Assembly: GCA_026874595.1 (NCBI GenBank)
Contig: CM049316.1
Location: forward strand, 59,033,676 to 59,097,675
Length of the DNA: 64,000 bases
From: Sipunculus nudus
Taxonomy: Eukaryota; Annelida; Sipuncula; Golfingiida; Sipunculidae
Reading direction: 5' to 3'
Shown: one piece after another, positions 50,749 to 61,546 of the stretch
Layout of the letters: every line of letters starts with the position of its first letter
Numbering within the stretch: the stretch's first letter is position 1
Position numbers and translations under genes: made by a program
The notes under the pieces: generated by a model
What the model was told of the DNA's origin: nothing
Databases searched by the model: none
What the model saw: the letters and a program-made list of their open reading frames with translations, nothing else

Positions 50749-53639
50749 TAATATATAGTTATATCATAAGTTCAGAAATGTAGGAGTATAGAGAATAAAA
50801 TATTCATCCAGAAAATAAAGATTTGAGAAATAAAAAGTATAAAAAAGTATTACTACCTAAAAAGTATGAATAAAGTACAAAAACATTATCCATGGGACCC
50901 CAGATATCTTAAGCTAATTAAATATTATATATCACACTGAATACAATCCCCTGCACATGAAATAATCTTGCTCGTTAATGTAATTGTCAGGAATATTGGA
51001 TGTTCGATATCTGTATGGTCCAACAGGCTGCCAATATAAGGATTATTTTTTATTATTTTAGTAAATAAAATTTTTATGTAAACAAGCTGATTTCATTGTA
51101 AGATTGTTTAGAGAGCTAATATCTGATAGAAATGATTATATTAACTTTGACCCAATCAGAAGATGATTTCAATATTAATCAGATAAGGTTTTTGGAAGAC
51201 ATCAGTTCCTGTATAGTAAAGTCCTGGCAAGTCTGATCAATGTGTAAGAATTGGCCAACTACTGGCGCCATCTAGTAGCAGACTTGTGTAAACTCTGTCA
51301 GGTTCACAATTCCCACTGAGCCAAACATTTGTAAATCACTGTGACTAATCAAGTGACTTGGAAGCAAATGAGCAAAAACAAAAAGATTGGAAAATGCCAA
51401 AGGGGATGAACAGCAAAACTCAGGATCATAAAATTAAAACTTTATAATTGAATATCTGTATAAGGATGATTCAATGTAAATTTTGACTACTGCAAAATCT
51501 CTTGTTTAACTGTGTGTCCATTGTAACTGAGAGGATACACCAATACACTAATACCTAATATAGCATTTGAACCAGGCCTGCCAGAAGTAAATCATTGAAA
51601 ATAGAGTAAGTGCTCTGGAAGAGAAGAGTAGACTTCTTTGAAATAAAGCATGAAAAAAGGGCAAAATTAGCATCAATTCACCATTTTTTTATCACAGATT
51701 GAATAAAGATGTGCTTCACATATGACAAATGTGTGTGTGTGTGTATAAATATAGTTACCAGAGTCAGAAGTATATATGAAGATAAGGGCATTTCCTACAT
51801 GTTGTGACATACTGGACATTTGCACACATGAGAATCCAGTGTCTGATTCTTGTCCCAACTGGACTGTTACAGCTGCATGGAGAGAAATAGTATGTATCAG
51901 ACTCTTTCACTGAAACAAAGAGGGAAAAAAGGAGTGTTACTGCAGAAAAGAGTGAAAAAAAGAGTAATTAGCATCATTTTCAAAACATCCTAAAAAAGAG
52001 TGGCTCTTTTAAAAAAGAGTGATATTTGACATGCCTGATTTTGCTTGAATATTTATCAGACAGATTCTAGTTTATCAAGTTTATTAATTATGTGCAAGGA
52101 AATACCAAAATATTTAAAAGTTTATCACAGACTGACTGACTAACTAACCAACTGACGTGATTCTTAAAAACTCTGATGTATGTAAAATATTACTCATATT
52201 GCATCTTAACAATACCAATAACAGACCTAAAAAGTTACAAAAACAAAGCAATTTCTAAAAACACTGCAAACAGGCAAGCAAGACTGAATGATGCACTGTA
52301 AACAGCTGAATGATGCTTATAAATTAATAAGCAATAATTCTTTTCAAATTGAAAGGCCAATATATCACGATCTCTGATATATATAGTATCAGTTTAGTTA
52401 CCACATTATGTAAATGTGTTATATCCTTGACTATCTTGTACTATTACAATACTATTTTTTTTTAATTTATTTAATTATAAGAAGCAAATGATAACTATGA
52501 GAATAGTTAATTATAAAGGACATGTTTCCTAGAGACTAATGCTATGTTCTGTTATTATTACATCAGCATGAACCAGTGTAAACTAAGTGACCTATGGGTC
52601 ACAGTGCTCAGTAGTTATACAGAACAGCCTTTTCTGTTAGCCACAAGTGCCTTTTGTTTTTGGGAGGTAAATTATGTTTAAACCATTTGAAATGTGTGGC
52701 TAAAATGGAGTTCCAATCATACGACCTAATGGAAGCTGTTACATTGCTATAGAATTATAATTTCTATCTAAGATTTTATTGATATTTGAATAAATAAGAA
52801 TTTTTGGCAGGCAGGTGTTGAAATCTGGATTAGTTTCCATGATACTTAACACAGCAGACTTATTTCATTATTTTATTATTTTGCAACATTTATATAACAC
52901 TCTTAAATATTCAGCTTTAAAACGCTTTAAATCTTAACATATTACAAAAGAATGACTAAAGAAAAAAGAAGTGACACGGAAAAAACACTATTATAATGGC
53001 TAGACTTACAGACTGTCACTATAATTTTTATATAATTGCTTGATTTGCTATATTAATTATCTCTAAAATTAAGATAACTTTCTTCAGCATTCTGTTCATA
53101 TTTCTGTCTATAATCAAAACTTTACTAAAAAAAACCTTGGTCTATAGAAAACATATCATTACTGGTCACTATAGTGTATTATCAACGAGTGGCTAATAAA
53201 ACCGCCGCGTCTGCTGGCTACTACAGACATACAGACATAAACTATGTTTCACAAGTCCAGTGTTAACAGTGGATAATGTGTATTTCACACTTGTGATCAA
53301 CTGGGCCCAGGGGACCGCTACTACATCATTTGGAATGACATGTCTAACAAACCTAATTAACAATACAGGCAACATGTATGGCCTGTTTCAGAAAGACAGA
53401 CTGAGGTCCAAATTTTTTGCTCAGTAGCGCAGTGTATATTGTAGTGAGTCCTTGTGCACATGACTTTGACAATACCTATTACAGCTCTTTGTCACATGCA
53501 CAGATAAAGAACATAGATGCATAAACAAAAGTAGGGGAAGGTCTTAATAATGATGATGTCATAAGTGATACAGGCGGCTAGTTCTATGAGACGGGCTGTC
53601 TAATACTCTTAATTATTAATACTGTGACTGGTTTCACTT
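50749..53639. other. AT-rich non-coding stretch
   Basis: A short (TG)n run lies at about 51729-51744. Around 51600-52020 the text is rich in AAAGAGT words and a TTAGCATCA word recurs near 51667 and 51968, hinting at a weak old duplication. No gene is supported. Confidence 0.5.
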
Positions 53640-54095
53640 TCAAAAGGTAAGTTTTTTTGTGACTTTCAGTATTTTGTGAGGGTTCCATTTTTGCGACTTT
53701 GTGATTCAGTAACCAACACAATATGTACATAATCATGCAAATTATTTGACGAAGACCCATGGAAACAACTAATGAATGGAATTTCCTTCTTCATTACAGG
53801 TACCGTAGATAAAACAAAACGGTCTGATATTATCTATAATAAAAGTCTCTAATTAAAAGGTTACATAAAAATCTGGGGTTTTTTTTAATGTATCAATCTT
53901 TGACCTTCAAGGCTGACCTGGAGGGGATAACTGACATAAGACATCAGATAATGAAGTTGCACAATATGAATGTGGACCTATCTCAGGTTGAGCATGTAAT
54001 TCATGAAGGTTTTATTATCGTGATCTGATAATTTTGGTATCACAAACATTGTACATTTGAAAACCTCATGAACAAAAAAGTCAACCCCTGTATTA
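53640..54095 (+). repeat. Unnamed dispersed repeat, copy A
   Basis: This aligns with copy B (59395-60115 minus its SINE). Shared blocks in the same order are GTGAGGG/ATGAGG near the left end, CAGTAAC/TAGTAAC, ATTATTTGAC followed by GAC, GGTCTGATATTAT/GGTCTGATGTTAT, TATCAATCTTTG/TATCAATCTTTTTG with CTTCAAG/TTTCAAG, TGAAGGTTT and GAACAAAAA. No coding capacity. The ends are TTTGTGA/TTCGTGA-rich and may be poor inverted repeats, so a MITE is possible. This copy shows the site that the SINE interrupts in copy B. Confidence 0.68.
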
Positions 54096-54470
54096 GTTCT
54101 TTATAAACTCCATCAAGCAATATTTGACCTCCTTCCTTGTCCAGCTGCAGCACAGTCCAAAATGAATGCCAGCCAGAACCTCTTTAATAGATTCCTTTCC
54201 TTTCTCCTTTATTTTAGGGTTGGGTAAAACCCATATATATATATGCTTCCTTCTGATCGTAGATTACAAACTTATCTGACAAGACTTAAATGTAATATAG
54301 TAAGCATTTGCAGTTTACCTATCATGCATTACCTAAACAGGAAATTATAAAAAATAAGTTCAACATTTACAAAATGAATCTTTTCCATCAAAGACACAGC
54401 AGAGATCATTCAATGTAACAATTACCTGATCTCTACTTTTGTTGCATGAAAACCATGATAACCTTTGCTA
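54096..54470. other. Non-coding stretch
   Basis: No feature recognised apart from a short TA run near 54233. Confidence 0.5.
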
Positions 54471-54475
54471 ACATG

Positions 54476-54476
<1 letters not shown>

Positions 54477-54540
<64 letters not shown>
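54477..54540. repeat. (AT)n microsatellite next to the LINE relic tail
   Basis: TA dinucleotide run with one AAA interruption. It lies at the 3' end (minus strand) of the LINE relic and may have grown from its tail. Confidence 0.95.
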
Positions 54541-54547
<7 letters not shown>

Positions 54548-54792
54548 TTATGTATAAATTTATATAGCACAATTATTTATATTACAATATTCAACTGCAC
54601 TTCACAAAGGCTCTAATCTGTATAAGCAAGTGCGAAATAATGTGTCTTTCTTGGAGCCAGAAATATCATCAATTTGTCTTAATGACTTTGGTGGAGCATT
54701 CCACTCCCTGGGTGCAGAAGCAAGGTAAGCTTGGTCCTCCAAGGACTTATATTTCATCCTGGGCACCTCCAGCGTTATGACGTTAATAGAGA

Positions 54793-54794
<2 letters not shown>
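54541..54794 (-). mobile_element. Relic of a second LINE, CR1/L2-like 3' end
   Basis: On the minus strand a frame ending at 54602 reads YLASAPREWNAPPKSLRQID and then KKDTLFRTCLYRLEPL. This matches the pattern seen at the C-terminus of many non-LTR polyproteins, a hydrophobic-AP-x-x-WN-x-x-P-x-x-(I/L)R block followed by a K-rich block ending in L(F/Y). The downstream part contains GTGCTATATAAATTTAT at about 54550-54566, close to the GCGCTATATAAATT tail text typical of CR1/L2-type elements. Only about 250 bp survive, cut off upstream by an (AT)n run at 54795. Codons near SGSKKDTL look corrupted. It is non-functional and unrelated in sequence to the LINE at 21.7 kb. Confidence 0.75.

Positions 54795-54864
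<70 letters not shown>
54795..54864. repeat. (AT)n microsatellite
   Basis: Pure TA run of 70 bp bordering the LINE relic on its 5' side. Confidence 0.97.
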
Positions 54865-54866
<2 letters not shown>

Positions 54867-55831
54867 TATGACAATACCTTTAATACTTATACTATTTCAT
54901 CTGCTGAATAAAACCATTTAAGCAGGTGATTTTGATGCAACGTATCAGAAAATAAATCAATAAATCAAATATAATAATACATGCAGTGGACTTGTTACTT
55001 TTATTACTATATATCTTTTTGGTCTTTGTAACATTGGATCAATGGCTCAAGAAATAATCACTTCTGTTTACAAGGTAAACCGGAAAAACTGAAAGCGGAA
55101 AGAGTGGAAAATCAATGGATCATGATGTAATAATACGAGCAGCAGAGCTCGTTATCTTTAAACTCTCCCTCAGAGGTCTGTGTAATACAGAAGACGCTGG
55201 CCGGGGAAGATCACTCGCCGGTAAGATATTAACAGTAGGCAGCCGAGTGGAACAACTCGAGCAAATGAAACGTGGCGATGGCATTATCTGCAGGATTCCG
55301 TTTGGGTGGCCTCACCATGTGGAGAGAGGCCCGGGCCAGCTGTGACAATGACTGCGGGTTTTATGCCTCCATTTCTATACAAAAGCGCTCCGTAGAGTCA
55401 CTCTTTACCTAATGTCTCACTCCCCGAGATAAATTAGTCAGCTCATTTTCACAGTGTATTCTGGTTTCTTTTCAATACAACAGGTGTTCATGAAATCTGT
55501 TGCGTAAGACCTTCCCTAATTAACCTTTGTTGACTGTATAAAAAAACTGGACCAGATATAAGACGACTCGCTGCTAGACCCATAAATCATGCAATGCTTA
55601 TCAACAGTCTCCTTTTATATTATAATCTGTAAAACTTAAGCCTGGCAGAATATAAAAGTTTTTACTGAGAATTATTGGATAATTAGAAGAATCAGAAAAT
55701 AGTATAAACAAATTTCTTTGTCCCCTTATTCAGTTTTTCAAAAACTGCATGTGCTGCAGATATTTTATAAATACTCTGTCTTTCATCAATGCAGCGTAAA
55801 AAGCAGTATGATTCACTAATTTTTATTTTAG
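54865..55831. other. Non-coding stretch with a GC-richer island
   Basis: Positions 55060-55480 form one of the most GC-rich islands of the window. A 76-codon plus-strand frame (55115-55345) lies within it, without domain or splice support. It could be a conserved regulatory element; composition alone cannot decide. Confidence 0.45.
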
Positions 55832-56202
55832 ATACTGTAGTTGGCTTCGAACTTTTGGGATTTGCATTTTTTTAGGTATCACGTGGGTTATATTTTTCGC
55901 AATACCACCATAAATTAACCTATACTAAGTATGACGCATTATGGTATGATTTATTTATAACTAGCAGCAAACAAATGGTTTTTTGTTTAGTGTTGACAGA
56001 TCATGTAAAAGATCTATCGACTGTTGATAAAACAGACAGTAACATGTATGAATAATGTACACAACCTGCCAGTGAGGCTAAAAAGTAAATGACCTATGCA
56101 GAAGTGGCGTTTTATTCACAAATTTTTAATTTTCATGATCATTTGCCTTTTGCAAATATCACGAATTTGAAAAACTCACAAACTAAAAGCCAGCCAAAGT
56201 AT
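55832..56202. mobile_element. Candidate MITE with TA-flanked inverted ends
   Basis: ATACTGTAGTTGGCTT at 55832-55847 is matched in inverse orientation by AAGCCAGCCAAAGTAT at 56187-56202 (13 of 16 positions). Weaker inverted similarity continues inwards for about 20 bp. If the element proper starts at CTGTAG and ends at CAAAG, a TA dinucleotide flanks both ends, as for Tc1/mariner-type insertions. It is about 370 bp with no coding capacity. Inner TTCGCAAT and CACGAATTTG words recall the repeat at 53.6 and 59.4 kb. Confidence 0.5.
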
Positions 56203-56880
56203 GTTAATTAACATGGCATTTGTTAGCAATCATCAAAAGCAAGGTCACCGTCACCCACATTATTTATTTGAGGTTTAGAGCAAAGTGTAATAATATAATA
56301 TAACTAGTATAACATATAAGATGACACAATCTGTTCTTTAACAACAGATTCATATTGTTATATTGTGGTTTGCTTCATATTCTTTTTGTGATTTAATTTT
56401 TTTTATTATTTCACCAGGATTCTATGTTCGTGATCTTACTATGTAGAAACATATATACAGAGATTGTATCTATTATCTTATTACTTAATGTGCACCCTAA
56501 ATCTTTAATAACACCCTGAAGCTTTAATAACACTAGTTTCAGACTGACTAGCCTTCTGATTTGGATAATTTTGTTCAAAGTTCCAACTCCCATTAATCTC
56601 ATTTCAGTTGAAACCCATGCTGACTGATACCAAACATGGAGGAAAAAAACTGCCTATAAACTAACTGCATATTATGTGGCATATGTATCCATTCCAGGGC
56701 TACCTTCCACACGGGCCTGTTTAATACAGCAGCATCAGGCAGCCACCAGTCCCTCAATATGTAATAACCTTACCCTGATGGACAGGGTGATTGATGGTCC
56801 CTTATATCATTGACCTTGTTGAGTCAGCAAACCATACATAATACATCTCTGTCTGTCTCTTTTACTCTTTCATCTTTTTT
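56203..56880. other. Non-coding stretch
   Basis: No feature recognised. Confidence 0.5.
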
Positions 56881-57166
56881 CCTGCTCTCTCTCTCTCTCT
56901 CTCTCTGTTTCCTGATCTGATTTTTTCCCCTCTTCTTTCTCTCTCACTTTCTCTCTTCCTTTTCTCCTTCTTCCTTTCTCTTTCTCTCTTTTTTTTCAAT
57001 TTTTCTCTTTCCATTTTTCTTTTCCTCTTTCTCTCTTTTCCCTCTCTTTCTCTTATTTTTTTCTCTCTCTCCCCCCTTTTTCCTTCTTTCTCTCATCCTC
57101 ATTTTCTCTTTCCTCATCTCTTTCTTTCCTTATCTTTTTCTCTCTATTTTTCTTCTTCTCTCTCTC

Positions 57167-57228
<62 letters not shown>

Positions 57229-57250
57229 GTGTCTCTTCTCTCCCCCTCCC
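56881..57250. repeat. 370-bp polypyrimidine tract, partly (CT)n
   Basis: Almost unbroken C/T sequence on the plus strand. It starts and ends with (CT)n (about 56886-56906 and 57178-57222), with degenerate TTCTCTTT text between. Such tracts can form triplex (H-) DNA. The RERER-type minus-strand frame is an artefact. Confidence 0.95.
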
Positions 57251-57431
57251 CTTCTCTCTTGTGTCATAAGATTACAGAGAAGATATATGTGAGGATTTGA
57301 AGATGGCAAGTTCAAACCCTATACAACATGCAAAAATGATGAAGTATCATAGCAATTTAACCATGCAGATCATGAGAATTTACTCTATTGCTAAACAAAT
57401 TTCTCTATCTGCATCCTTCTTCAAAAGATAA

Positions 57432-58810
57432 TGGTATGGACATATCCTATACAGTGGTATGATCATATACTTTATAGTGGCATGGTCATATACTTTATCA
57501 TGGCAGGGTCATAAACTTTATAGACTGTTACGTATATCCTTTATAGTGGCATGGTCATATATACTATATAGTGGCATGGTCATATATACTTTATAGTAGC
57601 ATGGTCACATATACTATATAGTGGCATGGTCATATATCCTTTACAGTGGCATGGTCATATACTTTTAAGTGGTATAGTCATATCCTTTAAAGTGGCATGG
57701 TCATATCCTTCATAGTAGCATGGTCATATACACTTATAGAGACATGTTCATATACTTTATAGTGGCATGGCCATATACTTTATAGAAGTATGGTCATATC
57801 CTTCATAGTGGCATGGTAATATCCTTCATAGTGGCATGGTCTTATATACTATATAGTAGCATGGTCATATATACTTTATTGTGGCATGGTCATATATACT
57901 TTATAGTGGCATGGTCATATATACTTTATACTGGCATAGTCATGTATATATTATAGAAGCATGGTCATGTATACCTTATAGTGACATGGTCATATATACT
58001 TTATAGTGGCATGGTCATATACTTTATAGTGGCATGGTCATATACTTTTTAGTGGTATGGTCATATCTTTTATAGTGGTATGGTCATATCCTTCATAGTG
58101 GTATCTTCATATCCTTCATAGTGGTATGTTCACTATATACTTTATAGCTGATTGGTCATGATCAAATATACTTTATAGTGGCATGGTCATATATCCTTTA
58201 TAGTTGTATAGTCATATATACTTTAAAGTGGCATGGTCATATATCCTTTATAGTTGTATGGTCATATATACTTTAAAGTGGCATGGTCATATATTTTTTA
58301 TAGTTGATTTGTCATATATACTTTAAAGTGGCATGGTCATATATCCTTTATAGTTGTATAGTCATATATACTTTATAGTGGCATGGTCATATATCCTTTA
58401 TAGTTGTATAGTCATATATACTTTAAAGTGGCATGGTCATATATCCTTTATAGTTGTATGGTCATATATACTTTAAAGTGGCATGGTCATATATCCTTTA
58501 TAGTTGTATGGTTATATATACTTTATAGTGGCATGGTCATATATCCTTTATAGTTGTATAGTCATGTATACTTTAAAGTGGCATGGTCATATATCCTTTA
58601 TAGTTGTATGGTCATATATACTTTAAAGTGGCATGGTCATATATCCTTTATAGTTGATTTGTCATATATACTTTAAAGTGGCATGGTCATATATCCTTTA
58701 TAGTTGTATGGTCATATATACTTTAAAGTGGCATGGTCATATATCCTTTATAGTTGATTTGTCATATATACTTTATAGTGGCATTGTCATATATACTCCT
58801 TAGTGGGATG
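57432..58810 (+). repeat. 25-bp minisatellite with 50-bp higher-order unit
   Basis: About 55 units follow GTGGCATGGTCATATA and TACTTTATA. The left part (to about 58140) is a loose monomer array of variable unit length. From about 58150 to 58780 two monomer types alternate strictly: GTGGCATGGTCATATATCC with TTTATA, then GTTGTATGGTCATATATAC with TTTAAA, giving a 50-bp period. GTTGATTTGTC replaces GTTGTATGGTC in several copies. No reading frame is kept across the array. Confidence 0.97.
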
Positions 58811-59394
58811 GTCATATCCTTGCTTAAAAAAGGTCTCTCTGCACTACTAAATGCATGTACTTCTTTTTAAGCAAAATTTCTGTGAAAACAGTATAAAACA
58901 TCTTATACCTTATATGGGTATTTTTCTACAATTCAGGCCAATGATTACTAGATTGTATACTGTAGACAAAATAATTGTTAGCTTTTTGTTCCCAAGTGAT
59001 TCAAATGCCCAATAATTGCAAAAGGTAAAATAAGTGTGAAAAGAAAACCACTGTGAAAATGACAGCTCATCTATACCATTCATACTGTAGCCACACGTCA
59101 TGTACATTACCCATGCCTGTAGCATCGGTAAAAACAAAGGCAAAAGAATTAAACTAAATAACAATAGAATGAATATCAATAGGTCGGTTACTTTACTGGT
59201 AAATGAAAGATTGATATATAAAAATATTAATTATCTTTCCTTTTATCTGCTTGATATTCGTCCTAAAATTACTAAGATTTTCACACCTATCAAATAATTA
59301 TATAGTGATAGATAATATATCCTAGTATGCCACTCTATGGTGAGATTGAAAATGAAACCCTAGCAAACATTGAAAAAGAAATGCTGTAATTAGC
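58811..59394. other. Non-coding stretch
   Basis: Frames of 65-89 codons at 58910-59179 (minus) and 59100-59297 (plus) are AT-driven. Nothing else recognised. Confidence 0.5.
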
Positions 59395-60115
59395 TTAATA
59401 TTCATGAGGTGAAATTTTTGTGATTTTCACCATCTTATCATGTAGTAACTTAAACATATAAAGTATATCACATTATTTGACAAGGACCAACTACAACGCG
59501 TAGAAATCTTCTCTCTTATAGGCAGATAATTTTAAAGGTCTGATGTTATTCATAATATCAATCTCTTTTTTTACAGCCCTCTGTGGCTCAGGGGTAGAGC
59601 ACAGGGCACAAAGGCGGGAGAGTTCGAATCTCAGCTGAGGCGGTGAGATTTTTCACGGGTGAGCGCTCTGCAGGCCCTATGGGCAGACTGTGCCCTACAG
59701 TCGTGTTTCACTCACAAAGGAGTGCTCCTTTAATGGGTTCCTCAGTGTGATGGGGATGACACACACCAAGGACCCGCAGGAGTGATATACCGAGCCTCAG
59801 GTTGACACCAGAATTATTGCATGTAAGCCCCTGTCACATATTCTGAAACCTGAATGGAATTTTGCAGATGTACTTACTTAGATAAGCAAGCATTAAAAAA
59901 TGGAGGTGGTAACCTCCATAAAAAAAAAATATCAATCTTTTTGCCTTTCAAGTTTTAAACATACAAGATAACAGCCATGAAGTGTTAATAAAGCTATATT
60001 TTAAATGACAGTTAACTTGTGAAGATGAGATCTCTTATTCCTGAAGGTTTCATTTTGCCATAATTTCCTTTTGGTAAATTCGTGAACAAAAAGACAACCA
60101 CAGAAATCGTGAAGA
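59395..60115 (+). repeat. Unnamed dispersed repeat, copy B, split by a SINE
   Basis: Left part (59395-59575) and right part (59930-60115) together align with copy A at 53640-54095. Shared words include TAGTAAC, ATTATTTGACAAGGAC, GGTCTGATGTTAT, TATCAATCT, CCTGAAGGTTT and GTGAACAAAAAG. The SINE lies between the two TATCAATCT copies, so the repeat is older than the SINE. Confidence 0.68.
59576..59929 (+). mobile_element. tRNA-derived SINE with poly(A) tail and target duplication
   Basis: The head is tRNA-like. A box TGGCTCAGGGGT lies at 59584-59595 and B box GAGTTCGAATCT at 59620-59631, correctly spaced for an internal RNA polymerase III promoter. The cloverleaf is degraded (only three T-stem pairs), so this is not a functional tRNA. 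A body of about 280 bp follows. Near the 3' end a perfect 7-bp stem with a GGTA loop (TGGAGGT...ACCTCCA, 59901-59918) precedes an A10 tail (59920-59929). AATATCAATCT occurs on both sides (59554-59564 and 59928-59938), with weaker similarity beyond, marking the target-site duplication. The terminal stem-loop is probably the part recognised by a partner LINE. The central-domain family was not identified. Confidence 0.88.
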
Positions 60116-60178
60116 TTTAACCTAGTAAATATGGAGCCAATCACAGTATGTCACTTGGATGCTTACATTCCTGATATT

Positions 60179-60620
60179 TAGGGCTGTAACAATGCACTGA
60201 ATAACTGATGCATTGAATCAAAGCCAGTCATTAATCGATAATTGAATCGGGCATGAAATAATCGATTAATTTCAATTATTGCATTTTCATTCATTTTCAT
60301 ACCTTTTTGGTCTCTAGCTCTAACCTAGGAACAGATAAACAGCATACATGATGAAGTAGCACTGTTATTTAACAAAGAAAGTCACCATTAATGTAAGTAC
60401 AATAATGGATTCATGAGAAGATTTAAATATTACTTGGTCTACATAAATTCTCTGGTATATAATAATTCTTATAACATCATATGGGATGAAAACTTTTTGT
60501 AGATATGTTTCTCTGACAGAATATTGTGACTGTATATAATAATCGAATCGAGAATCAAATCAAAAGACAATGATTGATAATCAAATTGAATCGAAGACCC
60601 CTGAGCAATCCACAGGCCTA
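60179..60620. mobile_element. Decayed hAT-like non-autonomous element
   Basis: The left end TAGGGCTGT (60179-60187) is matched by the inverse of ACAGGCCTA (60612-60620), 8 of 9 positions. The 8-bp flanks CTGATATT and TTGATTTT agree at 6 of 8 positions, which suggests an eroded hAT-type 8-bp duplication. Subterminal regions are dense in AATCGA/ATTGAATC words on both sides, a pattern typical of hAT MITEs that begin with (C/T)AGGGCTG. Length 442 bp, with no transposase. Confidence 0.5.
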
Positions 60621-61256
60621 TTGATTTTCTTCTAATATATCCAAAATTACAACAGAATACTCACTTTCATTTCACCATGTTAGGCTTGGCTAAGAGTGTG
60701 ACAATGAAGAGCTAACCTCTCTGTGTCCTTACAATAAACCTGACTAATACCCTGTAAGGTCACAGTCTGTTATTTGAAATATCTCTATCATTAACATTTT
60801 AAATAGATATCCCTATAAAAATGAGTATAATTTTGGTTATATCTATAGTAACAGTAGAGCCCAACATAGCCAATAACTTTCAAACTTTTCCATAAAATAT
60901 TTTTCATTTAGAGTACTTATTACATGCAACAGCTGGCATATCACTGGTAGTTAATTTGAAGTCATGATTTTATCTAGGCATTTATATTTTGGCAAAATCT
61001 CAAATGTATCTGTGATCATGATTTTGTTTGATTAAAACCCAAATGACTGGATATATATATATACATATACATATAAATCAAATCCAGTCATAGAATTATA
61101 GCAGCAGCTTTGCAACCTCAGCTGCACTGGCTCTCCTGACATTAGTGAGGCAAAATTATTCCCTTTAAGTTCTGATTTTCACATGATTAGCAATCCATAA
61201 GGCAATTATTACATAATCATATAATTATACAAAACTAAAAAAAATTTATATTTTCT
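60621..61256. other. Non-coding stretch
   Basis: AT-rich, with only a short (TA)n near 61051. Confidence 0.5.
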
Positions 61257-61466
61257 TTCTCTCTCAGTCTCTCTCTCTCTATATATATATTCAATATATA
61301 TATATATATATATATTTATTGGTATAGCTGTTTAGTCTGTAGTCAAAGTATAGGTTAAGAGTAAAAGTGACACTTTTTAGATAAACTACCTTAATTATTT
61401 TTACAGTAGTGATAATAAAGAAGTTATATATATATATGTACATATATTGTATATTGTATAATACAC

Positions 61467-61542
<76 letters not shown>
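61257..61542. repeat. Two compound (CT)n(AT)n microsatellites
   Basis: First block about 61257-61316, second about 61471-61542, each passing from CT to AT dinucleotides in the same order. About 150 bp of AT-rich sequence separates them. Confidence 0.95.

Positions 61543-61546
<4 letters not shown>

Noticed and set aside
54602-54874. A 90-codon gene beginning with an IYIYIY stretch
   Set aside because: The IYIY part is translated (AT)n, and only the C-terminal part is meaningful, as a LINE relic.
57130-57315. Arg/Glu-rich minus-strand frame
   Set aside because: A translation of the (CT)n/(GA)n tract.
59576-59646. A functional tRNA gene
   Set aside because: A and B boxes are good, but the T-stem has mismatches, the acceptor stem does not pair well, and a SINE body with poly(A) follows.
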